Shown here piece by piece: positions 1 to 6,758 of a stretch of 31,759 nt of DNA. The translations under genes were made by a program, and so were the position numbers. The notes below the pieces were generated by a model. That model saw nothing but the letters and a program-made list of their open reading frames with translations, ran no database searches and had not been told where the DNA came from. Each line of letters opens with the position of its first letter. The stretch's first letter is position 1. Source of the stretch: an uncultured Burkholderiaceae bacterium (GTDB taxonomy: Bacteria > Pseudomonadota > Gammaproteobacteria > Burkholderiales > Burkholderiaceae); assembly GCA_937862845.1 (NCBI GenBank), contig CALMCK010000173.1:1-31759 (forward strand), written 5' to 3'.

Positions 1-39
1 TTCTCCTGCCGTGCTTTTTAACAGCGTTGCACTTCGTAC

Positions 40-68
40 TTGAATTCACCGTGGCTTTGCTGTATGAT
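40..68 (+). promoter_or_regulatory. Sigma-70 promoter of the first lipoprotein gene
   Basis: TTGAAT at 40-45 and TATGAT at 63-68 are separated by exactly 17 bases, and a TG dinucleotide directly precedes the -10 box (extended -10). Transcription would begin near 75, leaving a leader of about 23 bases that contains the AGGAGA ribosome site at 87-92. Seen directly in sequence; activity is inferred. Confidence 0.7.
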
Positions 69-97
69 TCTCCCACATTTAAAAACAGGAGAGTCAA

Positions 98-574
98 ATG
101 AAACGTTTAACCCAACTGCTCATGGTGCTTGCAACTGCGGTGTTGTTAACAGCGTGCGGTGTCAGTGACAAGAAAAGCTTCACCCAATTACAAACCGTGG
201 TCGTTGAGACCAACACCAAAATGATGGCAACGCAGGCCGATGTCATGAAAAAAGCCAGTGCGGGTGACTTGAGCTCTCTGGCGTCGATGGGACCTGAGCT
301 GGATCAGTTTATGACGGGCCAGTTGGCGAAAGTGGAGGCGATTGATGCCACGGATAAAACCCGAGACTTGAAAGAAAAAATGGTGGCGTTCTTTAAATAT
401 GAGCAGGACATGGCGCGCACGGTATTTCCGAAATTTGCCAAAATCACGAAAGACATGTCGCCCACTGAGATCAATAAAATCATTGGTGAGGTTAAGGGTG
501 AAATGGACATGGAGCAAAAATTGCTGCAAAGTGTGAACACTGCAAATCAGGCCGCGTTGAAATTAATTCAATAA
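98..574 (+). CDS. Small exported lipoprotein of unknown function
   Basis: The 158-residue product starts with a short basic n-region and a hydrophobic stretch ending in the lipobox L-L-T-A-C at about residues 16-20, so it should be lipidated on Cys20 and anchored in the envelope. The mature part is rich in Lys, Met, Ala and Thr with heptad-like alpha-helical character and no cysteine after the lipid site. I recognise no family. AGGAGA lies 5 bases before the ATG, a strong promoter lies at 40-68 and a clean terminator follows at 601-632, so it is a single-gene transcription unit. Function is unknown; the lipoprotein call is secure. Confidence 0.85.
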   Translation: MKRLTQLLMVLATAVLLTACGVSDKKSFTQLQTVVVETNTKMMATQADVMKKASAGDLSSLASMGPELDQFMTGQLAKVEAIDATDKTRDLKEKMVAFFKYEQDMARTVFPKFAKITKDMSPTEINKIIGEVKGEMDMEQKLLQSVNTANQAALKLIQ

Positions 575-600
575 TCTGAGTACTTGATGTTTGTACACAT

Positions 601-632
601 AAAAAACCTCGGTGTTGTCCCGAGGTTTTTTT
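601..632 (+). terminator. Rho-independent terminator after the lipoprotein gene
   Basis: AACCTCGG at 605-612 pairs with CCGAGGTT at 619-626 and is followed by a run of T to 632. It lies 27 bases after the stop codon at 574. The preceding A run would also give some termination on the other strand. Confidence 0.9.
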
Positions 633-659
633 CCGCGCGCCGCCTACGCCCGATATAAT
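630..659 (+). promoter_or_regulatory. Probable promoter for the Trm112-like gene and kdsB
   Basis: A perfect TATAAT is at 654-659. The -35 is weak: TTTCCG at 630-635 with an 18-base spacer, overlapping the T tract of the preceding terminator. The start point would be near 666, with the ribosome site GAAAGG at 675-680. Confidence 0.55.
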
Positions 660-687
660 GGTGCCGTTAACAACGAAAGGACACACA

Positions 688-867
688 ATGACACAACAGA
701 CATGGCAGTCACACATTATTTGCCCCAAATGCAAGGGCACATTAACCCCCACATCAAACCAAACTGGATTGGTGTGCGAACACGACGCGTTGGTATTCCC
801 TGTGCGCGACGGCATCCCAATCTTGCTGATTGAACAAGCGGAGCCACACGCCGCAGCAGGTGCTTGA
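688..867 (+). CDS. Trm112/YcaR family small zinc-ribbon-like protein
   Basis: A 59-residue protein of the Trm112-like family (YcaR in E. coli). The sequence shows C-P-K-C at about residues 12-15, a further Cys at 30, and the family's closing pattern F-P-V-R-D-G-I-P-I-L-L at about 37-47. An in-frame ATG at 658 exists, but the ATG at 688 has GAAAGG 7 bases upstream and gives the family's usual length of about 60. The stop at 865-867 is one base before the GTG chosen for kdsB, matching the common ycaR-kdsB pairing of proteobacteria. Its exact role in bacteria is not settled. Confidence 0.88.
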   Translation: MTQQTWQSHIICPKCKGTLTPTSNQTGLVCEHDALVFPVRDGIPILLIEQAEPHAAAGA

Positions 868-868
868 C

Positions 869-1669
869 GTGAGTCGCACCCACATTGTCATTCCTGCCCG
901 CATGGGCAGTTCACGTTTTCATGGCAAACCCTTGGTGAAAATCTGCGGGCGTGAGATGGTGTTGCGAGTGGTCGATCGTGCCTTACAAACGCGCATAGAC
1001 AGCATATTGGTGGCGACCGATGACGCATTGATTGCCGACTGCGTGCGCGCGGCGGGATTTGATGTGCAAATGACCGATGCCAACCATGCCTCGGGCACGG
1101 ACAGAATTGCAGAAGTGGCACTGGCGCGCGCTTGGTTAGATGATGATGTGGTGGTCAATGTGCAGGGCGATGAGCCTTTGATTGCGCCAGAGCTCATCGA
1201 GGCAGTCGCGGACGCGCTGCATGCGGCGGATGGCTGCGTCATGTCCACCGCAGCACATGCTTTGCACGACGTGGCGTCGTTTCACAATCCCAATGTCGTG
1301 AAAGTGGTGCTTGATGAGCGGCAACGCGCATTGTATTTTTCGCGCGCGCCCATACCGTATCCGCGCGATGCCTTGCGCGCAGGAGCGCTGACTGAATTGC
1401 CCGCAGGTTTTCCCGCACTGCGTCACATGGGAATTTATGCGTATCGCGTGGGGTTTTTGAAGCAATACGGTGCTCTGCCGATGGCCGCTGCCGAGCAGTT
1501 CGAAAGCCTTGAGCAGTTGCGCGTGCTCGCACATGGCCATGCCATTGCGGTGCATCTTTCAGAATTTGAGGCCGCACCTGGGGTGGATGAACCAGCGGAT
1601 GTGGTGCTGGTGGAGCGATTGTTGAATGATTTTGATCAGATGGGCTCACACGAAAGAAGAAAGGTGTAA
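869..1669 (+). CDS. kdsB: 3-deoxy-manno-octulosonate cytidylyltransferase (CMP-KDO synthetase)
   Basis: Activates KDO with CTP to CMP-KDO for the inner core of lipopolysaccharide; cytoplasmic. The N-terminal nucleotide-binding loop I-P-A-R-M-G-S-S-R with G-K-P-L shortly after is clear, as are N-V-Q-G-D-E-P-L-I, Y-F-S-R-A-P-I-P-Y-P-R-D and H-M-G-I-Y-A-Y-R, all typical of KdsB. I chose the GTG at 869 (266 residues), which has AGCAGG 8 bases upstream and starts just after the Trm112-like stop. An ATG at 830 in the same frame would overlap that gene by 38 bases, has no ribosome site and adds 13 unconserved residues. The two genes are likely co-translated. Function is secure; only the start is uncertain. 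Confidence 0.93.
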   Translation: MSRTHIVIPARMGSSRFHGKPLVKICGREMVLRVVDRALQTRIDSILVATDDALIADCVRAAGFDVQMTDANHASGTDRIAEVALARAWLDDDVVVNVQGDEPLIAPELIEAVADALHAADGCVMSTAAHALHDVASFHNPNVVKVVLDERQRALYFSRAPIPYPRDALRAGALTELPAGFPALRHMGIYAYRVGFLKQYGALPMAAAEQFESLEQLRVLAHGHAIAVHLSEFEAAPGVDEPADVVLVERLLNDFDQMGSHERRKV

Positions 1670-1786
1670 AATAAATTCATTAATTTGTGCACCAATTGTA
1701 AACATGAAGCATTGTTATGGTACGAGCGTTCTGCTCGCCGGATTTTTAGACGCAGCACACTGTTTACTTTTAATAAAGGATACGCC

Positions 1787-2479
1787 ATGAAAAATTACAT
1801 TTCTCAAAAAGCCAGCATCGCTGTTGTGACCGCCAGTTTACTGTTGGGCGCTTGCGCCACAGGCGGCACCAATGGCAGCACCGTGGGCAACACAGGTATT
1901 GATCGCAACACCGCCATTGGCGCAGGTTCGGGTGCAGTTCTAGGTGGTATTTTAGGGGCTGTTGTCTCATCGAACGGCAATAAAAACGAAGGCGCACTGC
2001 TTGGCGCGGCGCTCGGTGGTGTGTTGGGCGGTGTCGTGGGTAATAATTATGGCGACCAGATTCAACAAAAATTGAATAACCTGTTTAAAGGTTCAGATTC
2101 GAGTGCCACACAGATGTCAGATGGCTCGTTGAAAATCAATTTGGCGGGCGACGTGTCATTCAGCTCAGGCAGCTCTGTGATTAAGGACAGCTTTGTCGGC
2201 ACGCTCAATGAAGTCGCCACCATCATCAATCAAACGCCAAATCGTCGTGTCGTGGTGGTCGGTCACACCGACAGCATGGGCAATGCCGATGCGAATCAAC
2301 GTTTGTCACTGGCACGTGCCAACAGCGTGCGCAATTTCCTCGTGAATAATGGCACGTCGTCATCGCGTATCTCGACAGACGGCCGCGGCTCGACTCAATC
2401 CGTGGCCAGCAACAACACAGAAGAAGGACGTGCGCAAAACCGTCGGGTGGAAATTTTCTTGTTGCCAGAAAACCAATAA
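1787..2479 (+). CDS. OmpA-family lipoprotein with glycine-zipper segment (YiaD-like)
   Basis: A 230-residue envelope lipoprotein. The signal peptide ends in L-L-G-A-C (Cys at about residue 23). Next come two glycine-zipper stretches (G-A-G-S-G-A-V-L-G-G-I-L-G and G-A-L-L-G-A-A-L-G-G-V-L-G-G at about 45-85), usually associated with membrane insertion. The C-terminal OmpA-like peptidoglycan-binding domain (about 120-228) carries G-H-T-D-S-M-G, N-Q-R-L-S-L-A-R-A-N-S-V and N-R-R-V-E-I. The Asp and Arg that contact diaminopimelate in this family are present. The start at 1787 has AAAGGA 6 bases upstream; an upstream in-frame start at 1685 would place the signal peptide internally and is rejected. 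It probably tethers the outer membrane to peptidoglycan. Confidence 0.9.
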   Translation: MKNYISQKASIAVVTASLLLGACATGGTNGSTVGNTGIDRNTAIGAGSGAVLGGILGAVVSSNGNKNEGALLGAALGGVLGGVVGNNYGDQIQQKLNNLFKGSDSSATQMSDGSLKINLAGDVSFSSGSSVIKDSFVGTLNEVATIINQTPNRRVVVVGHTDSMGNADANQRLSLARANSVRNFLVNNGTSSSRISTDGRGSTQSVASNNTEEGRAQNRRVEIFLLPENQ

Positions 2480-2506
2480 TCTGAAAAATCACTGATGGAC
2501 CAAATA

Positions 2507-2526
2507 CGCCGAGCAACTGCTCGGCG
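2507..2526 (+). terminator. Hairpin after the OmpA-family gene, weak terminator
   Basis: CGCCGAG at 2507-2513 pairs with CTCGGCG at 2520-2526 around a 6-base loop, 27 bases after the stop codon. No T run follows, so it may be Rho-assisted or only a 3' end stabiliser. Confidence 0.4.
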
Positions 2527-2570
2527 TTGTCGTGTCCACTGTAAATGCTGCGTTGCAATAAGACTTTATC

Positions 2571-2599
2571 TTGACGGAAATAGCGCAATGCGTTAATGT
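2571..2599 (+). promoter_or_regulatory. Possible adk promoter
   Basis: TTGACG at 2571-2576 (5 of 6 matches to the -35 consensus) is followed after 17 bases by TAATGT at 2594-2599, a weak -10. The leader to the ATG at 2667 would be about 60 bases. No better candidate is visible between the OmpA-family gene and adk. Confidence 0.35.
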
Positions 2600-2666
2600 A
2601 ACATTTCGGTTAAACACTGTGTTTGGTCGAGGAGATGGCCTTTTTAAACGAAACATAGGGGAAGAT

Positions 2667-3323
2667 ATGCGCATCATTTTGTTAGGGCCGCCAGGCGCGG
2701 GTAAAGGCACTCAAGCCGCTTTTATCAAAGAGTATTACGACATCCCGCAAATTTCGACAGGCGACATGCTGCGCGCTGCCGTGAAAGCAGGGTCGCCGCT
2801 CGGCATCGAGGCGAAATCGGTCATGGATGCGGGGCAGTTGGTGTCTGATGGTTTGATTATTAATTTGGTCAAAGACCGTCTGACGCAGTCTGACTGCGCG
2901 ACAGGTTATTTATTTGATGGTTTTCCGCGCACGACGCCACAAGCCGATGCGATGAAAGACGCCCATGTCAACATTGACTACGTCCTCGAAATCGACGTGC
3001 CCGGAGAGGACATCATCAGCCGCATCAGTGGTCGCCGCGTGCACGAGGCTTCGGGTCGTGTGTACCACGTGACGTTCAATCCGCCCAAAGCAGAAGGCAA
3101 AGACGATGTGACGGGCGAAGACCTGATTCAGCGTGATGATGACAAAGAAGAAACTGTGCGCAAACGTCTGGATGTTTATCAAGAACAAACCCGACCGCTG
3201 GTCGATTACTACAGCGCGTGGGCAACTCAGTCTGGTGCAGATGCGCCGAAGTATCGCCGCATTTCAGGTTTGGGTTCGGTCGATGAAATCCGCCAGCGCA
3301 TTGTTGATGCGTTAGCTGGTTGA
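2667..3323 (+). CDS. adk: Adenylate kinase
   Basis: Interconverts ATP + AMP and 2 ADP in the cytoplasm. At 218 residues it is the long (LID-containing) bacterial form. The P-loop G-P-P-G-A-G-K-G-T is at about residues 7-15, the AMP-site stretch I-S-T-G-D-M-L-R at about 30, D-G-F-P-R-T at about 84-89, and a LID starting G-R-R-V-H at about 122. The LID lacks the four cysteines of zinc-binding versions, as usual for proteobacteria. The ATG at 2667 has AGGGGA just upstream; an earlier in-frame TTG at 2571 would add 32 unconserved residues. It is a single-gene unit between the preceding hairpin and the terminator at 3344-3376. Confidence 0.97.
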   Translation: MRIILLGPPGAGKGTQAAFIKEYYDIPQISTGDMLRAAVKAGSPLGIEAKSVMDAGQLVSDGLIINLVKDRLTQSDCATGYLFDGFPRTTPQADAMKDAHVNIDYVLEIDVPGEDIISRISGRRVHEASGRVYHVTFNPPKAEGKDDVTGEDLIQRDDDKEETVRKRLDVYQEQTRPLVDYYSAWATQSGADAPKYRRISGLGSVDEIRQRIVDALAG

Positions 3324-3343
3324 CATTCATTAAATTTACTCAT

Positions 3344-3376
3344 AAAAAACGGCAGCTCTTGAGCTGCCATTTTTTA
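3344..3376. terminator. Bidirectional terminator between adk and rpe
   Basis: GGCAGCTC at 3351-3358 pairs with GAGCTGCC at 3361-3368. It has a six-base A run on the left and a T run on the right, so it can end both adk (+) and rpe (-) transcripts. Confidence 0.92.
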
Positions 3377-3397
3377 TAATTAAAGGCTCAGCTGTGT

Positions 3398-4075
3398 TCA
3401 AACCAAAGCGAGTTGTGCGCGCATTTGATCCATCACTGCCTTGTAATCAGGTGCATTAAAAATCGCAGAGCCCGCAACAAAAGTGTCCGCACCCGCCGCC
3501 GCAATCTCGCGGATGTTATCGACTTTAACACCGCCATCGACTTCGAGCAAAATGTTTTGTCCACCCGCGGCAACATGCGCATCGATGCGCGCGCGCACAA
3601 GTTTTATTTTATTAAGTGTTTCGGGGATGAAAGACTGGCCGCCAAATCCTGGATTGACCGACATGAGCAACACCATGTCGAGCTTGTCCATGACGTGTTC
3701 AAGTATGTGTATCGGGGTCGCAGGATTGAGCACGAGACCTGCGCGACAGCCGAGCTCCTTGATGAGCGACAAGCTGCGGTCAATGTGGCGCGACGCCTCT
3801 GGGTGGAAGGTAATCATGCCCGCTCCTGCCGCCGCGAAGCTGGTGATTAAGGCATCGACAGGCTCGACCATTAAATGCACATCAAGCACCGCATCGCCAG
3901 CATAGGGCTTAATCGCTTCTAAAATCATCGGGCCAAAGGTTAAATTAGGTACATAATGGTTGTCCATCACATCGAAGTGAATCCAGTCAGCACCGGCTGC
4001 CAGTACATTGGTGACCTCTGCGCCAAGTATCGCGAAATCGGCAGAGAGCAAGGAAGGGGAGATTCGATGGTTCAT
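3398..4075 (-). CDS. rpe: Ribulose-phosphate 3-epimerase
   Basis: Interconverts D-ribulose 5-phosphate and D-xylulose 5-phosphate in the pentose phosphate pathway (and the Calvin cycle where present). The 225-residue protein is a TIM barrel with the family motifs in order: S-P-S-L-L-S-A-D-F-A, H-F-D-V-M-D-N-H-Y-V-P-N-L, H-L-M-V, F-H-P-E-A-S, M-S-V-N-P-G-F-G-G-Q-S-F, E-V-D-G-G-V and the phosphate-binding G-A-D-T-F-V-A-G-S-A-I-F. The two Asp catalytic acids/bases (in F-D-V-M-D and E-V-D-G-G) and the metal-binding His residues are present. It is divergent from apaG, a frequent betaproteobacterial arrangement. The gph and trpE genes that often follow rpe in this group are absent here. Confidence 0.96.
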   Translation of the reverse strand: MNHRISPSLLSADFAILGAEVTNVLAAGADWIHFDVMDNHYVPNLTFGPMILEAIKPYAGDAVLDVHLMVEPVDALITSFAAAGAGMITFHPEASRHIDRSLSLIKELGCRAGLVLNPATPIHILEHVMDKLDMVLLMSVNPGFGGQSFIPETLNKIKLVRARIDAHVAAGGQNILLEVDGGVKVDNIREIAAAGADTFVAGSAIFNAPDYKAVMDQMRAQLALV

Positions 4076-4125
4076 AGTGGGTCTCTAAAAAAGGTTAAAA
4101 TAATTGAATGTTGTATTTTACCCCG

Positions 4126-4155
4126 ATTATCGCGACGCTGATTTACAATCCACAA
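4126..4155 (-). promoter_or_regulatory. Possible rpe promoter
   Basis: Read on the minus strand: TTGTGG (4155-4150), 18 bases, GATAAT (4131-4126), about 50 bases before the rpe ATG. A TACAAT at 4144-4149 on the plus strand could be a -10 for apaG, but I see no -35 for it. Confidence 0.3.
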
Positions 4156-4163
4156 GGCATTTT

Positions 4164-4526
4164 ATGTTTGAAATTAAAATTGACTCCGCATTCTGGCCAG
4201 AACAATCTGACCCCATGAACGACCGTTATTTGTTTGTCTACACCATTCGCATCGTCAATATCGGCGACAAACCCGCGCAAGTCATGTCGCGCCACTGGGT
4301 CATCACCGATGGCTTTGGCGTGACACGTGAAGTTCGTGGCGATGGTGTGGTTGGATTGCAACCCATTGTCGCACCGGGCGAATCATTTGAATACAGCAGC
4401 ACCTGCCCACTCAGCACACCATACGGCTCAATGCATGGCGAGTATTATTGCGTGGATGGCGATGGCGGGCAGTTCATTGCCGATATTCCACAGTTTTTAC
4501 TCCTCGCAGAAAATGTGGTGCATTAA
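4164..4526 (+). CDS. apaG: ApaG family protein (DUF525)
   Basis: A 120-residue single-domain ApaG protein, an immunoglobulin-like beta-sandwich fold. The characteristic stretches are seen: R-Y-L-F-V-Y-T-I-R-I-V-N, S-R-H-W-V-I-T-D, the G-x-G-V-V-G-x-Q-P core, the P-G-E-S-F-E-Y-S-S turn and G-S-M-H-G-E-Y. In gammaproteobacteria ApaG is linked to cobalt/magnesium resistance and lies next to ksgA/apaH; its molecular role remains unclear. The ATG at 4164 has AAGG 6 bases before it. An upstream in-frame ATG at 4104 gives 20 extra unconserved residues and lies inside the rpe promoter region, so it was not used. Confidence 0.92.
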   Translation: MFEIKIDSAFWPEQSDPMNDRYLFVYTIRIVNIGDKPAQVMSRHWVITDGFGVTREVRGDGVVGLQPIVAPGESFEYSSTCPLSTPYGSMHGEYYCVDGDGGQFIADIPQFLLLAENVVH

Positions 4527-4571
4527 TCCCCATATTTCAATGCATTTTTAAACTCATTTTTCAACTCAAAT

Positions 4572-5459
4572 ATGGACACTGCTTTGCATCATTTACACGC
4601 GACTATTATTGAAAACGTGCGCGCAGCGCTTTTAGAAGACGTTGGCTCAGGCGACTTAACCGCGCAACTCGTCCCGCTCGAAGCACGTGCTCGTGCCACT
4701 GTCATCAGCAGAGAGGCCGCGATATTGTGCGGGCAAGACTGGTTTTACGAAACCTTTAAGCAAGCCGCTCCCAGTGCGACGCTCGACTGGCATGTCGCTG
4801 AGGGCGCGGTCATGGGCGTAAACCAAACCATTGTCACCATCGAGGGCAATGCCCGCGAGCTGTTAACCGCAGAGCGCACGGCACTGAATTTTTTACAACT
4901 GTTGTCAGGCACTGCAACGACAGTAAAGCAATATGCCGATGCGCTGCATGGCACAAAAACCAAAATTGTTGACTCACGCAAGACCATACCTGGTCTGCGT
5001 CTCGCTCAAAAATACGCGGTCACAGTCGGCGGCGGCCACAACCACCGCATCGCTTTGTATGATGGCATCCTCATCAAAGAAAACCATATCGCCACAGCGG
5101 GCAGTGTCACGAAAGTCCTTGTGAATGCTCAAGAAGTCAAGGATGCCGCGCTCAATAACCCCTTCGCTTCAACAGCATTTGTGATGATCGAAGTTGAGAC
5201 GCTCGCCCAACTCACAGAGGCACTTGGTGCTGGTGCACAGATGATTTTGCTCGATAACATGACGCACGACATGATTCGCCAAGCCGTCGCGATCAACATG
5301 ACGTTTAACAATGGCACGGCCGATTTAGAAGTATCAGGCAATGTCACATTGGACAACGTGCGAGGCTACGCCGAGCTCGGCGTCGATCGCATTTCCAGCG
5401 GCTCATTGACCAAACACCTGCGCGCAATCGACTTTTCCATGCGCATGAGCGCGATCTGA
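4572..5459 (+). CDS. nadC: Nicotinate-nucleotide pyrophosphorylase (quinolinate phosphoribosyltransferase)
   Basis: Converts quinolinate and PRPP to nicotinate mononucleotide, CO2 and PPi, the last step of de novo NaMN synthesis. The 295-residue product shows E-D-V-G-S-G-D-L-T at the N-terminus, E-R-T-A-L-N-F-L-Q-L-L-S-G, D-S-R-K-T-I-P-G-L-R, the glycine/histidine loop V-G-G-G-H-N-H-R, I-L-I-K-E-N-H-I, the barrel motifs I-E-V-E-T and I-L-L-D-N-M, and S-S-G-S-L-T-K. The basic residues that bind quinolinate and PRPP (Arg, Lys, His in these motifs) are present. It lies 45 bases after apaG and 24 bases before nadA. The leader just upstream is A/T-rich with no visible Shine-Dalgarno sequence. Confidence 0.96.
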   Translation: MDTALHHLHATIIENVRAALLEDVGSGDLTAQLVPLEARARATVISREAAILCGQDWFYETFKQAAPSATLDWHVAEGAVMGVNQTIVTIEGNARELLTAERTALNFLQLLSGTATTVKQYADALHGTKTKIVDSRKTIPGLRLAQKYAVTVGGGHNHRIALYDGILIKENHIATAGSVTKVLVNAQEVKDAALNNPFASTAFVMIEVETLAQLTEALGAGAQMILLDNMTHDMIRQAVAINMTFNNGTADLEVSGNVTLDNVRGYAELGVDRISSGSLTKHLRAIDFSMRMSAI

Positions 5460-5483
5460 AATTTGTTTAAAAATTGGAACACC

Positions 5484-6617
5484 ATGAACACAACCCACCG
5501 AATCGCCGTCGAATACGAAAAACCCGCCAGCTTTAACACCTGCAGCACCGAGCAGGTCTGGGCAGAAATTCCCAGCGAGCCAAGTGCCGCTGAGCGCGAC
5601 GGCTTGATGGCGCAAATCAAAGCACAGCTCATCGAAAAAAATGCTGTCCTCGTCGCTCACTACTATGTGCACCCTGACTTGCAAGACCTCGCAGAAGCCA
5701 CGGGTGGCATCGTCTCGGACTCATTGGAAATGGCACGTTTTGGCCGCGACCATGCCGCACAGACGCTTGTCGTTGCCGGTGTTCGATTTATGGGCGAGTC
5801 TGCGAAAATTCTCAGCCCAGAAAAAATAGTGCTCGTCCCCGAAATGGATGCGAACTGCTCGCTCGACTTGGGTTGCCCTGCAGATGAGTTTGCCGCGTTT
5901 TGCGACCAGCATCCCGACCGCACCGTCGTGGTGTATGCCAACACCTCCGCAGCAGTCAAGGCTCGCGCTGACTGGATGGTCACATCAAGCATCGCGCTGC
6001 CAATCGTCGCTCATCTCAAAGCACAAGGTAAAAAAATCCTCTGGGCACCCGATCGTCATCTGGGCAACTACATCCAAAAAGAAACAGGCGCAGACATGGT
6101 CATGTGGCAAGGCGCATGCATCGTCCATGATGAGTTTAAAACTCTCGAGCTCGAGCAGCTCAAAGCCGCGCACCCACTCGCAAAAGTTCTGGTGCATCCA
6201 GAATCACCCGCAGCCGTTGTCGCGCTCGCTGATGCGGTCGGTTCGACTTCAGCGATACTCAAAGCTGCTCGAGAGTTTGATGCGCCTGAATTCATCGTCG
6301 CTACTGATAACGGCATGATGCACAAACTGCGCCAACAAAATCCACACAAAACATTCATAGAAGCACCGACCGCAGGTAACTCGGCGACCTGCAAAAGCTG
6401 TGCGCACTGCCCGTGGATGGCGATGAATGATTTGCGCTCTGTGCTCAAAGCGCTTGAAAGACTCGGTACGGGTTACAATGAAATTCACATCGATGAAGCG
6501 ATCCGTCAACGTGCAAAGCAGCCGATTGATCGAATGCTCGACTTCGCGGCACAGGTCGGAGTCACAGCCAAGTCGGTGGTGGACAGCGTGCAGACTAAGG
6601 GCATCGGTCCTGCTTAA
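5484..6617 (+). CDS. nadA: Quinolinate synthase A (4Fe-4S)
   Basis: Condenses iminoaspartate with dihydroxyacetone phosphate to quinolinate. The 377-residue protein has the three family repeats. The cluster ligands appear to be the Cys residues in D-A-N-C-S-L-D-L-G-C-P, Q-G-A-C-I-V-H-D-E-F and C-K-S-C-A-H-C-P-W-M; the last C-x-x-C-x-x-C is typical of proteobacterial NadA. Other motifs are A-H-Y-Y-V-H-P-D-L-Q-D-L-A, V-R-F-M-G-E-S-A-K-I-L and A-P-D-R-H-L-G. A TTG at 5463 in frame is possible, but the ATG at 5484 gives a better N-terminus; the ribosome site is weak (GGA). It forms an operon with nadC, and nadB faces it across a shared terminator. Confidence 0.96.
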   Translation: MNTTHRIAVEYEKPASFNTCSTEQVWAEIPSEPSAAERDGLMAQIKAQLIEKNAVLVAHYYVHPDLQDLAEATGGIVSDSLEMARFGRDHAAQTLVVAGVRFMGESAKILSPEKIVLVPEMDANCSLDLGCPADEFAAFCDQHPDRTVVVYANTSAAVKARADWMVTSSIALPIVAHLKAQGKKILWAPDRHLGNYIQKETGADMVMWQGACIVHDEFKTLELEQLKAAHPLAKVLVHPESPAAVVALADAVGSTSAILKAAREFDAPEFIVATDNGMMHKLRQQNPHKTFIEAPTAGNSATCKSCAHCPWMAMNDLRSVLKALERLGTGYNEIHIDEAIRQRAKQPIDRMLDFAAQVGVTAKSVVDSVQTKGIGPA

Positions 6618-6725
6618 GAGCCGAATGAGTGAGCGTGCCCGTGGCGCTAAAACGATTTGGGTCTGTTCAGCCATTTAGCGCACATCGAGTGATTTTCACG
6701 TGGAAGCCAGATTGTGATAGCAATG

Positions 6726-6754
6726 AAAAACGACGCTTTAAGGCGTCGTTTTTT
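6726..6754. terminator. Bidirectional terminator between nadA and nadB
   Basis: CGACGC at 6731-6736 pairs with GCGTCG at 6743-6748, with an A run on the left and a T run on the right. It sits 4 bases beyond the nadB stop codon and about 110 bases after the nadA stop, so it can serve both convergent units. Confidence 0.93.
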
Positions 6755-6758
6755 GTAT

